Below, piece by piece: positions 12,069 through 23,160 of a stretch of 64,000 bases of DNA (its first letter is position 1; each line of letters opens with the position of its first letter). This DNA comes from Lophius americanus (taxonomy: Eukaryota; Chordata; Actinopteri; Lophiiformes; Lophiidae): the NCBI GenBank assembly GCA_037951165.1, contig JBBDHG010000124.1, positions 807,001 to 871,000 on the forward strand, in the 5' to 3' direction. Both the position numbers and the translations under genes were made by a program. The notes beneath the pieces are model-generated. The model saw nothing but the letters and a program-made list of their open reading frames with translations. It was not told the origin of the DNA and ran no database searches.

Positions 12069-12582
12069 CTGAAGGGGAAGAAAAAGGTCTGAGGTTACAG
12101 AGACTGAGCAGGTGAAAATTAAAGCACACAGGACCAAATTTCATTTTTAACCACTGTTCTGTTGTGCTTCTTAGCAGTTTGGAAAACGTTCAAACTCTTC
12201 ATTGAATGACAATATCAACATCTAATTTTATATGTCATTTATTAGACTTTTCATGGTCCAGGGGATTTTAAAAGGAAAAATGTGTCCTAACAGATCAGTA
12301 ATGCAGCAGGGTATTCCAGCCATCCCCCTCACCAGCAAAGTTCTACAGCTCATAAGATATATAAACCTCCATCTAATTATGGTTTCTCCAAGTTGATGTG
12401 CTGGAAATCCTCCATTTCAGCCGTTTGTATTCGGGCCTCAAAATGATGTGCATTTCTAATGTTAATGTAATTAATAATCAACAGATCATGATTTAGAATA
12501 GTAAATTATTTTTTTCTGTAGCTCTCTTCTTTATTTGTAAATGTGAGGTTTGTCAAAGACTCTCTGTGGAGAAGGCACCTGT

Positions 12583-12654
12583 GGCTCCTTGGTCTGATGC
12601 AACGATTCTCACATTGGGGGAGAGAGGTCTTTGGTTTGAGTCCCAGAATAGCCC
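12583..12654 (+). pseudogene. tRNA-Pro-like pseudogene
   Basis: A 72-nt segment opens GGCTCCTTGGTCT and ends AGCCC, with a degenerate B box (GGTTTGAGTCC). The anticodon region reads TTGGGGG and the stems are broken in several places. It is the first of a local series of tRNA-Pro-like copies between pdgfa exons 3 and 4. Confidence 0.55.
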
Positions 12655-13217
12655 TGACAGCAATCGCTCTTGGGTGTCAACCTCTGCTTTAGGTCTTAGA
12701 ATATATGCATATTTGAGAATCAGGTTACAATCTTTACTTGGTGGTACTGGGTTTCGAGTCCCTTAAAGCCCTATGAGCAACCACTTCAGGGTTTCATTTA
12801 TATGAAGTTGTGACGTTTGTCAGAAATGAAACAAATCCCTGCAAGACTTGAACAAAATGCCTTCTTCTCTACAGCAGGGACTGTCCACACATTCACAGGG
12901 ATGTTTGAAAACTGAGATATTTCCTATGGTCATGCCAATGGTAGGACATCCTGAAAAGTAATGTTTCCATCTCCACAAGAGACTCAGGTTGAAATTTCAG
13001 CAAGATACTTAATCCCGAGTTGCTCTTTATGATATGACTTTCACTGGTTGGGTTCATATTCCGTACACGCCTCGATAGCAACCACTCACAAGTTTCAACA
13101 TATCCTTTAGATATGTCAGTGTGAAGTTTTGTAAAAAAAGAAAATAAAATCCTTGTTAGTCATGAAAATCTGGCTGCTTTCCCACAATAGCGGTCCATCC
13201 ACGAAAAGTGGACCTGT

Positions 13218-13287
13218 GGCTCGTTGGTCAAGTGGAATGAGTCGCTTTAGCTGTGGCTGATCGGAGGTTTGAATCCCGGACAAGCCC
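13218..13287 (+). pseudogene. tRNA-Pro-like pseudogene
   Basis: It starts GGCTCGTTGGTC and ends ACAAGCCC, so the acceptor arms still pair. The B box (GGTTTGAATCC) is nearly intact, but the anticodon arm is scrambled. It is about 635 bp downstream of the previous copy. A further 5' half-copy (GTGGCACGTTGTTCTAGTGG) is at about 13668-13710. Confidence 0.55.
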
Positions 13288-13795
13288 TATTTGAAACCAT
13301 TAATGGGTCAACCTGTATCCTTTAGGGGTCTGACTCTGACTTAGTCCCTGGCCAAGACAGAAGTAGTAAATTGTCCTTTGGTCCAATACATGGGATGTGT
13401 GGTAAGGGGAAGTAGTGACCATATTATGGGATATGGGTGGATTGGTGGATTGTGTGAGGAATGGCCGCAGAGTGTCAACCTATCTAACAGTGTTGGGGAA
13501 GAAGCTGCTGCAGAACCTTGTTGAATCTCGATGTAAAGGTTGTGATGCCTTTTGCCTGATGGCAGGGGAATAAACAATCCATGTGAGGTAGGAAGAGGTC
13601 CTTCATGAATGAACCTTTATAACAACTGCTTATAGTTCTCAGCCTTTCCTTTAAATCTGTAAATTGTGGCACGTTGTTCTAGTGGAATGATTTGCTTTTG
13701 GCTGTAAATGTGATGTTTTTCAAAACTGAAGCAAATCCTGAAAAAAAAACATCTCCTTCTCCAGATCATAGTCTCTCTGTGAGTAACGTATTCCT

Positions 13796-13866
13796 GGCTT
13801 GTTGGTCTAGGGGAATAATCTCGCTTCCGGTTCGAGAGGTCCCGGGTTCAAATCCCGGACGAGGCA
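13796..13866 (+). pseudogene. tRNA-Pro-like gene copy with a CCG anticodon position
   Basis: This is the best-preserved T arm of the series: CCCGGGTTCAAATCCCGG is perfect. The A box (TGGTCTAGGGG) and B box (GGTTCAAATCC) fit polymerase III promoter consensus. There is a one-base deletion before the anticodon arm, a G:G mismatch at acceptor pair 2 and a mismatch at the base of the anticodon stem. The anticodon triplet reads CCG, an arginine anticodon on a proline body. It is probably a pseudogene, though it could still be transcribed. Confidence 0.6.
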
Positions 13867-13968
13867 TCCTGTTCTGGGTTTTCTTAAGAGCTGAGAAATT
13901 AAATAAATCCTGAAAAAATATAACTTTTTCTTCACAGTAGGACCTGAGGTTCAAAATGTGAGCAAGAT

Positions 13969-14035
13969 GGCTGTTCCATTGGTATGGCGCTTTCTGTGAT
14001 GAAAGAGGTCATGGGTTCAAATCCCGGACAATCCC
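13969..14035 (+). pseudogene. weak tRNA-like copy
   Basis: The segment begins GGCTGTTCCATTGGTATGG and ends GGGTTCAAATCCCGGACAATCCC, so the T arm is well kept while the anticodon arm is not. A similar 5' piece is at about 14491-14540. It is probably a diverged member of the same series. Confidence 0.4.
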
Positions 14036-14298
14036 TAACAGTCTTTGGAGATCCGCCAATGTGATGCGTGTCAAAAATGAAACAAATCCTTCTAGGTCCT
14101 TAAATGACTTCAAGTAGTTGGATTCTGGCGTTGGATGTAAGAGGTCTCTTGATGAGCCCTCTTATGAACCGCTCGTGGGTTTCAATATTTTCTTTAGATT
14201 TTTAAATGCGATGTTTGTTAAATACGGAAAAACTCTTTGAAAATCTTAAAAACCCTGTTCGACATCAAGGATAGACACCCTCTGATGGGGGAGTTTGT

Positions 14299-14370
14299 GG
14301 CTTGTTGGTCTAGTGGTGTGATTTTTGCTTCGGGTGCGAGAGGTCCCGGGTTCAAATCACAGACGAGCCC
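14299..14370 (+). pseudogene. tRNA-Pro(CGG)-like copy
   Basis: It is 72 nt, the normal tRNA-Pro length, with acceptor arms GGCTTGT/ACGAGCC pairing and a CGG anticodon in a proper seven-base loop. The T stem has two mismatches because the 3' arm reads CACAG where pairing needs CCCGG. Both promoter boxes are recognisable (box A TGGTCTAGTGG, box B GGTTCAAATCA). It is likely a pseudogene, but the closest to full length in the series. Confidence 0.6.
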
Positions 14371-14975
14371 TGTTAGTTACCAGTTCTCAGTTTCCTTTAG
14401 AAACTACATATGGAACATATGCATATGTACATATGGAATTTGTCAAAAAATTAAAAAGGGACTGGGGTTCCAAATGTGAGAAAGACAGTTGGTCCATTGG
14501 TATGACGTTCTATGTGGTGAAAGAGGTCATGGGTTTCAGGACCAATCTGATATGTGTCAAAAACAAATCAAATCCTTGAAAGTCCTTCAAAAATGTCTAA
14601 TGGTGAGATTCTGACTTAGGGCGCAATGCAAGCCCTTGTAGCAACCATTCACTAGGCCCGATATGACTGTTAATATGAACTTTGATGCATGTTACACTGA
14701 GAAAGTTACAATGATGTTGCATTGCTTCTATATTCATAGTTCTTGCAGGAAGTTGGCAGCTCAGTGGGGGACAGCTATGGCTAAATGTATATCACAACAT
14801 TGCTGCTTTCTGGAGAGACCTCTCATATAATGGATCTAAATACTTCCCTCACCACCTTATGTTTTCTCCAGTTGTTGAGTTGACTTACCTAAATAAGCTT
14901 TTTTCTCCATATGTATGGAATAAGTTTTTGCATTTATCCAATATGGCTCGGGGTCTGAGACCTTGATGGTGTTTA

Positions 14976-15010
14976 TATGTGTGTGTGTGTGTGTGTGTGG
15001 TGTGTGTGGG
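14976..15010. repeat. GT microsatellite (CA in the pdgfa transcript) beside the exon 3 donor
   Basis: The run is read as CA repeats in the minus-strand transcript and begins about 13 bases after the exon 3 donor. Intronic CA repeats next to donors are known hnRNP L-dependent splicing elements in other genes; the effect here is inference. Confidence 0.9.
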
Positions 15011-15024
15011 GGGGTGGGTCTCAC

Positions 15025-15132
15025 CAGTGCTCCTCCTGTGCCTCGTGTGCGTGTGTGCTGCCTTCAGATCCAGAAACCTGTGAGAGAAGTCCTTGTGGTG
15101 GCTGTGTTTGTCCTCCTCGGTCACCTCATTCC
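15025..15132 (-). CDS. pdgfa: pdgfa exon 3: end of the propeptide with furin site
   Basis: The exon is 108 nt and, with the split codons on both sides, encodes GNEVTEEDKH and a histidine-rich stretch, then FLDLKAA, ending in RHRRST. RHRR fits the furin consensus R-x-(K/R)-R and sits where PDGF-A is cleaved before the mature chain, which would start STVVEEAVP. The acceptor AG is at 15134-15133 and the donor GT at 15024-15023; the phases match exons 2 and 4. The body of this exon is poorly conserved between vertebrates, so identification rests on phase, position and the cleavage site. Confidence 0.9.
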
Positions 15133-16499
15133 CTGGGTGAAGACAAAGCAACACACGCATATTTAGACGTCACACACTCTCTCTCTTATGAATACCATTA
15201 GGAGTATTCCCAGATCTCTGTCAAAAACAAACACACCCCTACACAGACACACCAACACACAAACCATGAACGTTCCTAAATGTTATGGCTATTCTCCCAT
15301 TGGACTTAATTGTTTTGCATGCAAGATAATGTCGGGCAGTAACGGTTGCTATAACTCAGCATGGACTGCAGAGCAGAAATTGAATATATAAATGGAATAT
15401 AAAAATATAAAATAACTGTTTTTCCGTCTAACTGTTGCCAGGCATAGGCTTACCATATATTGCTTGGAAAACTTTTATTCTTTTAATTAAATACTACTAC
15501 TTGTACTCCACAAATATAAATACTTGGGAATCAGAGCAATGAAGCATGGTCCTCCTCCGTCACATCACACCAGATGCTGACGGTGCTCTGCAATAACTTA
15601 CGGATCATTTCACTATTTAGAATGACACTGGTGTGGCGCTGTTCCACCGCTTTTCAGTCCAGTGTGACCAAAATAGGCATGTCAGAAAAAGGTGGTCATT
15701 GTGGTGCTGTTCTGTAATTCCTGTGTAAAAAAGGGCTATAGGGAAGGGGTAGAGGGAAACTAAGGGAAGGGGGGAACTTAGTGGCTCCAGGGCGTCGCGG
15801 AGCCAAGCTTTCAGACCTGCCCAAAACATTTAGACTCAAAGTCTGAGGAGAAAAGTCTGAAGGTGTCAAAGACCATAGTGGTTCCATAGCTCACAGTCTT
15901 TTCTCAAGCATTTTAATTCCACTCCAAACAAATTTAATGTGATAGAAAAATAACTTCAAACGCTCTTTAACATGAATCTGTTCTGGTAGTGTGATTGTTA
16001 TTCTGTGTGTACCTTTAAACGGCAAAATTCACAAGCCTGCCACGGCCATACATGTCAGCTCTTAGAGAATGCATTTAAATCTTATGATTTATTTGTAATT
16101 CAAAGTCCCTGTGGGAATGCAAAAGCATTTTCTGGCCTAGTGCCCAGGTCGTACAAGTCTACGAGTAACTCTCATTAAATTCCATATCTCATGGCCAGGT
16201 GTGTTTCTAACAATTCCATGTAATTTTTCTACTTTTAGGTTTAAGGGTTTTCATATATAAAATTAATGTATAAATACAATTTTAAAAGTCTATCAAAAAC
16301 AAAACTGTGAGACCTGATATTATACAGATAAACTAGAGTTATGGTCAGGACTATCTTACCTGAGAATACCGTTCTATTTTATCTTTAGTTTTTCTGTACC
16401 CGCAGGTACAGAATCATTACAGGACAATATGAGCATATATGGTCACTTGCAAAAGCCGCTTACTTACTACAGCTCCCAAGGTCCAGCTGTGCAAACAAC
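15133..16499. other. pdgfa intron 2, nothing firm recognised
   Basis: The stretch 15530-15890 has a less AT-rich composition than its surroundings and may be an unidentified interspersed element. No terminal repeats or coding motifs could be supported. Confidence 0.35.
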
Positions 16500-17200
16500 A
16501 AGTATAACGTTAATGGCATAGTTGTGTCACTGCCACAATCAGGAAGAAAACACAAACTATCACCTGTGGTGGTGAGAGAGTTGGTCAGGATAGTCAAGAG
16601 TCAACCAAAAACAGCAAGTCCTCAATGCACAGGTGTCAGGGTCCAAAGTCAAGAATGTTTTGTGTCACCATGGGGTGAGAGGCTGCCACACAATAAAGAA
16701 GTCTTTTGTCTGACGTTTGTGCTGCTGATCACGGACATGGACAAAGAGAAATAACATATGGAGGAAAGTTCTGTGGTCAGATGAAAATAAAAGGAGTTAT
16801 GTGGAGGTTAGGAGGTGAGACCTTTAAACCAAGAACACTTGACTTGCTGTCCAGCATGTTATCATTCTGCAGTGGGGCTGTTTTGCTGCCAATAAACTGA
16901 TTCTTTAAAAAGGTAAATGGAACAAAGGAACGGCTAAATCAAAGACATTTCAAAAGACCATCCCAAAGTCCTGACTGGACCTGTGGATTGAGCTGAAGAA
17001 ACGAGTCCAAGCAGGAAAACTGCACAGTTTCTGTCAAGGAGTGGTTGAAAATATCATCTAGAAATGTCATGGTGGCTATCAAAAGAACTTTATTGATGTA
17101 AAAATTACCCAATAGGGACATTTAACTACATATTAGAATTGCTGTACTTAGCAGATTTGGTCACATGACCCAAAATAAATACATCATCAGTCTGCCGTGA
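16500..17200 (+). pseudogene. Tc1-like transposon remnant
   Basis: Fragments in several frames match the order of a Tc1 transposase: SLPQSGRKHKLSPVVVREL (DNA-binding domain), then a 'DHMDKEK'-like block and a 'SDETK'-like region reading as 'cagatgaaaataa'. Next comes LQWGCFAA and finally a C-terminal block near 16960-17130. Multiple stops and frameshifts make it dead. It lies in pdgfa intron 2. Confidence 0.7.
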
Positions 17201-17824
17201 TACACATATTCTTGACAAGTGCATGTTAAGTTGTGACCATGACTCGAGTGTGTATGTAGACATATTTTGGCATGTGCCTAATTGTTTGTGTGAAAATCTC
17301 CACCGGTGGGTAACATAAATGTTTGAAGACCGCCTGATGGCTGATTGACTGACTGATAAAGCAGGATCAATAGTGGAAGGATGTTTACGTCCTGCAGCAA
17401 GTTCTTTATTACGTCTTTTTTAGGTCACTTATGATCAGAGCACAGTCCTTATCATGTTAGGCTAACTTAGTTATGATGTTTGTAGTCATGAACAGGTTTC
17501 TTTCAGTGGAAGTGTAGCAGCCGAGAAAGACAGCCGGTCAGCGACATATAAATTGTATGGTTCCAGAGTTCGCTCTAGGGTCATCAGGGCAGAGCAATTG
17601 AAAAACAAACTGTTGTGTTAATAAAGCAGGTTTTCTTCTCAAAGTTACCACCAAAGTTTAGGTGGTAAGGTTGGAATCAAACCTGAGCTACAAACCCCGA
17701 AGTATTTGGGCCACCAGAGGATAAAACTCAACAATGACGTAGCTTGCTAACGAACTAGGTCACAAGTCGGACGGACACATGGTTAGCTGGATTCTTCTAG
17801 AAAACAGCATTTATAAGGCAGGTC

Positions 17825-18500
17825 AGCATTCTGTGAAAAAGTATTGGATCCCCTCCTTCTTTCAACTATCTTATCTCATATTAAACATTATCAGATCTCC
17901 TAACTAAATTGAAACTGAAACAACCTGAGTAATCACAAAATACAAGTTTTAAATCATAATTCTACCGTTTGAACCAAAAGGGTTCTCTGATGCCAACTGT
18001 GCTTGTGTGAAAAAACATTTGCCCCCTTAGAAATGGAATCACAAAATCTATTAAACTGCATTGTTACCAGCTGGTTCCAGCTAGACTAAAAAGACCCAGA
18101 CCTCACTACCATTCAGTCATATTGTCACTTCTATAGACCACAGTTGGAAGCAGCAAGTTGGCTCATAGGTCACACCAGTAGCACACTATGCCAAAATCAA
18201 ATGAAATTCCAGGCGGAATGGAGAAGACTTGTGATAAGAGTTGATCTTCCAAGAAAATGCTTACCTTCAAAAATTCCTCAAGGAGCCCACAGAATGAGCC
18301 ATTCAATAGATCACAAATAACTTACTAAAGTAAAGTTTTTCAGAACTTAACCACAACGCACCTTGATGACCGTCAATGCTTTTAGGAAAATATTCTATGG
18401 ACTAATGAGAGGAAGGTAAAAGTGTTTGGAGAATGGGGTACCATTACATATGTTATTAAGAGAATAGAGGCATTGGAATATGTTGTATTTTCACAGATTA
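17825..18500 (+). mobile_element. Tc1-like transposon remnant
   Basis: The start carries words typical of a fish Tc1-type terminus ('gtgaaaaagtattggatccc', 'aacatttgcccccttag'). The body shares 'taggtcacaccagtagcacac' with the Tc1 remnant at 7.6 kb. No open frame remains. Confidence 0.5.
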
Positions 18501-18569
18501 TGTTTTTGTGGGCCTTTACAATCTTGCACTAACTTTGTTTGAGTTATGTCAAGATTGAAAAACTTGGCC

Positions 18570-19060
18570 TACACTGTTGTCTCCGACATCGAGGGTATAT
18601 CCCCAAAAAGCCCGCAATCCTCTGCGCTGTAAAAGCATTTCCACTTATTGAACTCATGTAATTAACTACAAAGTTAAATATTATTCTTTTATTTAAAAAA
18701 ATTTCCCTCTAGTGGGTAAATTATGAGCTATTCGAGTAAAAATGTCTAACAGAAGACACATCCCATTTGAGCGATCGTATGCAAAACATTTGGACTAAAT
18801 CCGACCGGTGTTTAGGAAGCTGGTTCCAAAAAACTGTTTTTTCACAAAAAATCTCCCGTACTTTAATAGTATGTAAAACACTAATTCCTAGATGGAAAAA
18901 TGATATACACACAAGATGCATCAACTCGATTCATTTACACCAAAGCTCCACCTAGTGTCAGAAATATAAAACCGATCTTTCCCTACATCAATCCACTTCT
19001 TCCTTGTACCAAGGTTAACGTGGTTATGGGGTATAAATATTGACCTTTACGGGGAAATAC
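18570..19060 (+). repeat. copy 3 of the unclassified interspersed repeat family
   Basis: It opens 'cactgttgtctccgacatcgagggtatatcccc', clearly the same block that opens copies 1, 5 and 7. It carries the 'aaagctccacctagtgtcagaaatat' and 'cttccttgtaccaaggt' blocks before ending near the 'ggtataaatattgac' block. Confidence 0.65.
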
Positions 19061-19579
19061 ATAAAACTCAAGCCTTCCTCCCTTTCTGACATCTGGTCAA
19101 TTACAGAACGAAGCAGTCGTGAATTCTATGTGGTCTGAAGTGGAAAATGACAAATAAAGAACTATTGTAATTTTTTGATTGTGGCACAAAACTTTCAGAT
19201 TCTCTCTATTTATTAATACTTTCCAGCACCTTAGCAAATATCTAGCCAGTGGAAAGTTGGTTTTTGCCATATCAGTGTTGTGAGAAAGTATCAAACTTGT
19301 GATCATTTAAGGAGAACGTAGAGACTACATGAGAAGGAAAACCTTCATTTCTAATTGTATCATTGCTCATTCAATTCTGTGGTGGTCCTAATCTGCTGTT
19401 TTTTATTCCATCTTTATCAGTTTTATACATTATAAAAAATTAATCATTGCATAGTTTAAGTTTAAAATCTTGCCTGTACTTGATATCATTTAAATTATCA
19501 TATTTTGAAAATGTATGTATTTAAATATGATAGAATCAACACAAATCAGTTAATTTTGAAAACAATTCAATTGAATCCT

Positions 19580-19755
19580 TATTTTTAATAAATTTTGCAA
19601 AAATTTCACACAAACTTTTTTGGCTTTGTCATTGTGGGGTATTGTGTGTAGAATTTCAAGGAAAAAAAATAATTTAATCCATTTTGGAAAAGGGCTGTAA
19701 CATAACAAAATGTGGAAAAAGTGAAGCGCTTTGAATACTTTCCGGATGCACTGTA
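19580..19755. mobile_element. Tc1-like terminal fragment
   Basis: The end 'gcgctttgaatactttccggatgcactgta', preceded by 'gctgtaacataacaaaatgtgg', is the well-known terminus of a fish Tc1-family element. The partner terminus was not found, so this is a solo end. Confidence 0.7.
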
Positions 19756-19759
19756 AATA

Positions 19760-22403
19760 AGATTTTCAACCCTAACCCTAAACTGGTTGAATATAGATGA
19801 AATTATGAATAAAAAGTGAAAAACAAAATTAACATTTTGGTAAGAGAGCGCACACCAGAGATAAAAGTCTGCAGGACCTCGCTTAACTGCTTTAAAAAAA
19901 AAAAATCCTGTTTTGGACATTCAATTCTGTACAATCGATATCTGTTTCTTGTGTGCACACTACGTTTTGCATGTGTGTCTCTGTGTTATGAGCTGCTGTT
20001 CACGTCGATCAAATGTTCTAAAAGTGTTCTCAGATCAATCAAAATATCTCAGCGCGCTGCCATGCCAAACCAAACCACAGGATATGCTCAGAGTCATCCA
20101 TAACCAGTAAATTAGGAATTTGGGTGCAAAATATGGGCGAGCCTCTGAATGTTTGTGTGTGCTGGTGTAAGAAAGATACATCAGCATAAATGGTTTTTTG
20201 GGCAGGACTTGTTTCACTTTTGAATACCAAAGCTCACATTTGTGTCTATGTGTGCAGGCGGTCACGCAAACACGCCTGCCTGTGTACACAATGTGCTTCT
20301 GAAACACAACAAAGTCCACCTTCAGCGTTTCTCTTTCTTTCCTTCGACCTGACATGTAGGAATTTGAGCATGAATTATACATAGCAACACACCAGCCTTC
20401 CAGCGGGCCCAGCTCTCAAACCAATAATGGGCAGCATGACAACAGCATAATGAAGTGGGCCACTTGACCCCCACTGAGCCGGAGACCCATCACACTCGAC
20501 ATTTGCATCTCAATGATGCGGAGATTAATAGTGGCACCGCCCGAAGCAGCCGACATTAAAAAATGAATCAATTTTTCACAGCCAAGCAAGAGGCTGAGGG
20601 CGGAATGGAGTTTGTGTGGTAAGATTCTGGACTCTGACTCAGGAAGTAAACACTAAATAGCTGCAGTAATTTCCTCAAGTCTCACCTCACTGGTTCAGCT
20701 GGTTCTGATTTATTGCCTGGATAATGAGAACTGGAATCTGTGGTCTTTTTTGAAGGAGAGTTGTTGCTACTTTTGCTCCACTAATATCATGTTCATCTTT
20801 ATGTTTTATCTTCTGGTGGGTTTAAAGGGGAACCCTCAAGAATCAATTTGAAAACACCTCCTATAGGAGTTAAGAGATGTAATGTCTTTGTGGAGACTCT
20901 GGGAATCAAATGCGTCCACTGATATGGAAACTTCTGCTGAAAAAAATGTTATTTACCCCAATTCTCTGCGGGGGCTGGAGCTTATCCCAGTCAAAGCCGG
21001 GCGAGAGGTCAGGCACACCCGGGACAAGTTGCCTCTTCATCAAAGGGCCGACACTTTTGTGCCCATTTGCACATGAAAGTGTTATTTGTTGCTCCGTTTT
21101 GGCCTTTCCTTTACAAGGATAAAGGCATTTTCATGGCCTGAAAACACAAACTTTTAAAAATGCCAACGCCGTGTTAACTGTCAACCCACAACTCTCTGGA
21201 AACGATGATGTCACATCTCCACTTCACTCATGACCAGTCTAGAGCTGTGCTTTCACTGTACCAACCCTTGCTGTTGCTGTTTGCATTGCAACAGTAATGG
21301 ATTACAGATTACGCTCTCGAAACTGGTTTCCAAATTTTGCGTTTTAGATTCCAAAAACTAGGGTTTAAACAAAAAAATATATACTGTTTAATGCAAACAG
21401 CTTTGACAAGTGAATGTCTCCAAGGGGAAACTAATTCCTATGATTGAAGAAATAAAATCGTAATCGCGCTAACACAAAGATGTGCAGAGGACACGGCGGC
21501 AGGCATGATACAACAATAATCCCCAACTTGCATTGCATATAACTATTAGTATTGTATTCTATCTACATAAATCTAAGACTCACGAGAAAGAGAAAGAATA
21601 GTCACAATCAAGTAGAACAAGTCAGGATATTACACTTTCAGTCCTTATTTAGGAGACTAAGAACACATTAATTTCCCATAATGCAACTGTTTTCTCTTAC
21701 TAGCACCTCTTCGCTGGGTAAATGCTCAAATCTTTAAAACAGTTTAAAACTGATCATTTCGCGATATCACTTCTTTTTTCAGACTTAAACCGCGGCAGAC
21801 TAAACTCAACTATTCATGTTCTCCTAGTTGAGTGCTTAGTGTGACCAATAAACTGATTAGAAGATTTTAAACTGATGAAACGCTCCTTTTATAGATAGTT
21901 TCTTTACAAACCAACACCTCATTCCTAGCCGGCAGTAGCACAGCTCGGAGTCATCTCAGAGTTCACATAGGGTGCAATGGAGGCCAAGAGTAGCCGCTGG
22001 TCTCCGAGCAATATCCAGCGAGGCGTTCCAGTAATGAGAGGAGAAGTGAGCATCCTCTTGCTGTGCACTGAACCAGATGCAACTAATACCTCATTCAGCC
22101 TTTCCAGGCCCAAACAGAAAAGAAAGGAGAGTCTCTGATTGGAACAGGAAAGCCTCTAGAGGGCTGATGTTTGTCACATGTGTTTATTTAGGGCCTGCTT
22201 AGGATCTTATAAACTACAGGAACAACATTATTTGCTCCTCGGGGTTCCTGTGAGTAATAAAATAATAAAAGAAGTAATAAAATCCTTTATTCCGAAAATC
22301 AGCTGAGAGGCCGACTTTTCTCAATCAACAACCCAATTGTGCTCAACAGCTCACTGATCCAATTTGTAGGAGCTAGAAGGTGGATTATAATGAAGCGCTT
22401 TAC
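19760..22403. other. pdgfa intron 2, with a possible conserved non-coding segment
   Basis: Most of this shows nothing recognisable. The stretch 20400-20600 looks non-repetitive and dense in homeobox- and octamer-like words (ATTTGCAT, ATTAATAG, CATTAAAA). It has the texture of a vertebrate conserved non-coding element, but I cannot test conservation. Confidence 0.3.
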
Positions 22404-22500
22404 CTACGGAGTCTATCTCTAGCAGCCGCTGGAGGTCACTGATGCTGCGGATCTCGCTTCGTGAGAGGCGCTCCAAAAGCTCCCGGGGTAGAGGAGACTC
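22404..22500 (-). CDS. pdgfa: pdgfa exon 2: N-terminal propeptide
   Basis: The exon encodes 32 residues plus one base. It begins ESPLPRELLERLSRSEIRSI and continues SDLQRLLEIDSV, the strongly conserved propeptide block of PDGF-A ('IPRELIERLARSEIHSI'-type). The acceptor AG is at 22502-22501 after 'cttcctcccctc', and the donor GT at 22403-22402. It enters in phase 0 from exon 1 and leaves a split glycine codon completed by exon 3. The propeptide assists folding and is removed at the RHRR site. Confidence 0.95.
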
Positions 22501-22654
22501 CTGAGGGGAGGAAGTCAAGCCATTAGCTGCTTTAGTGTTGATGGGAATACAAAGCTGAGTCAAGGTGGTGCAGGAAAGGCGCAAAAGCGACTGCGACTAG
22601 TAGAAACGTGTAGCATTAATTATAAATAAAACAAGGTTCAGTGTAAAACAAATG

Positions 22655-23028
22655 AATATTCGTGCGTATTTACTCATTTCCTGATTTGCGGCTGATGCGT
22701 AAACACTCACAAATGCACGCACAACACATCTGCAAACTCAATGGTAACGTGTTGCGCTTGCATAAAAGGACAATACCCATATGTGAGTTTGAGTTAATAA
22801 GTATTGCGAATTATTACGTATTTAGTGTGATGGAGTTTGTACTGAATGGATGCAAATATGCAGCCTTTATCTGCACACTCATTGGAAACCCATTCATTTT
22901 TTTGTTCTTGGTCCGCCTGAAGAATGGAATTTTGTGCACAATTACGCACCTAGGGAGTTGCATTTTTTTTCCTCGATGCAAGTCAGGTGCAACATGCAAC
23001 ACCAAATGCGCAATTACGCACGAATATT
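22655..23028. mobile_element. MITE-like element in pdgfa intron 1
   Basis: A perfect 14-bp inverted pair bounds a 374-bp segment: AATATTCGTGCGTA at 22655-22668 and its complement at 23015-23028. The interior is rich in GCGTAA/TTACGCA words. No target duplication was obvious. The 130-codon plus-strand ORF inside has no recognisable domain and I do not call it a gene. Confidence 0.45.
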
Positions 23029-23160
23029 TTTTTTTTATCTCGTCTGAACTATGAGTTGTAATTTTAAATCAGTGCAACACGTTGCCACACAAGAAAAAGC
23101 TTCATTTAACGAACCTGGACTCCAAGCAGCAGCAAATATAAACCACATCATTTTTCTTAC

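Noticed and set aside
19768..19784. Two CCCTAA telomere-like units
   Set aside because: Two units occur by chance and there is no array.
22662..23054. 130-codon plus-strand ORF in pdgfa intron 1
   Set aside because: It lies inside a MITE-like element, has no recognisable domain, and is not supported by splice or family evidence.
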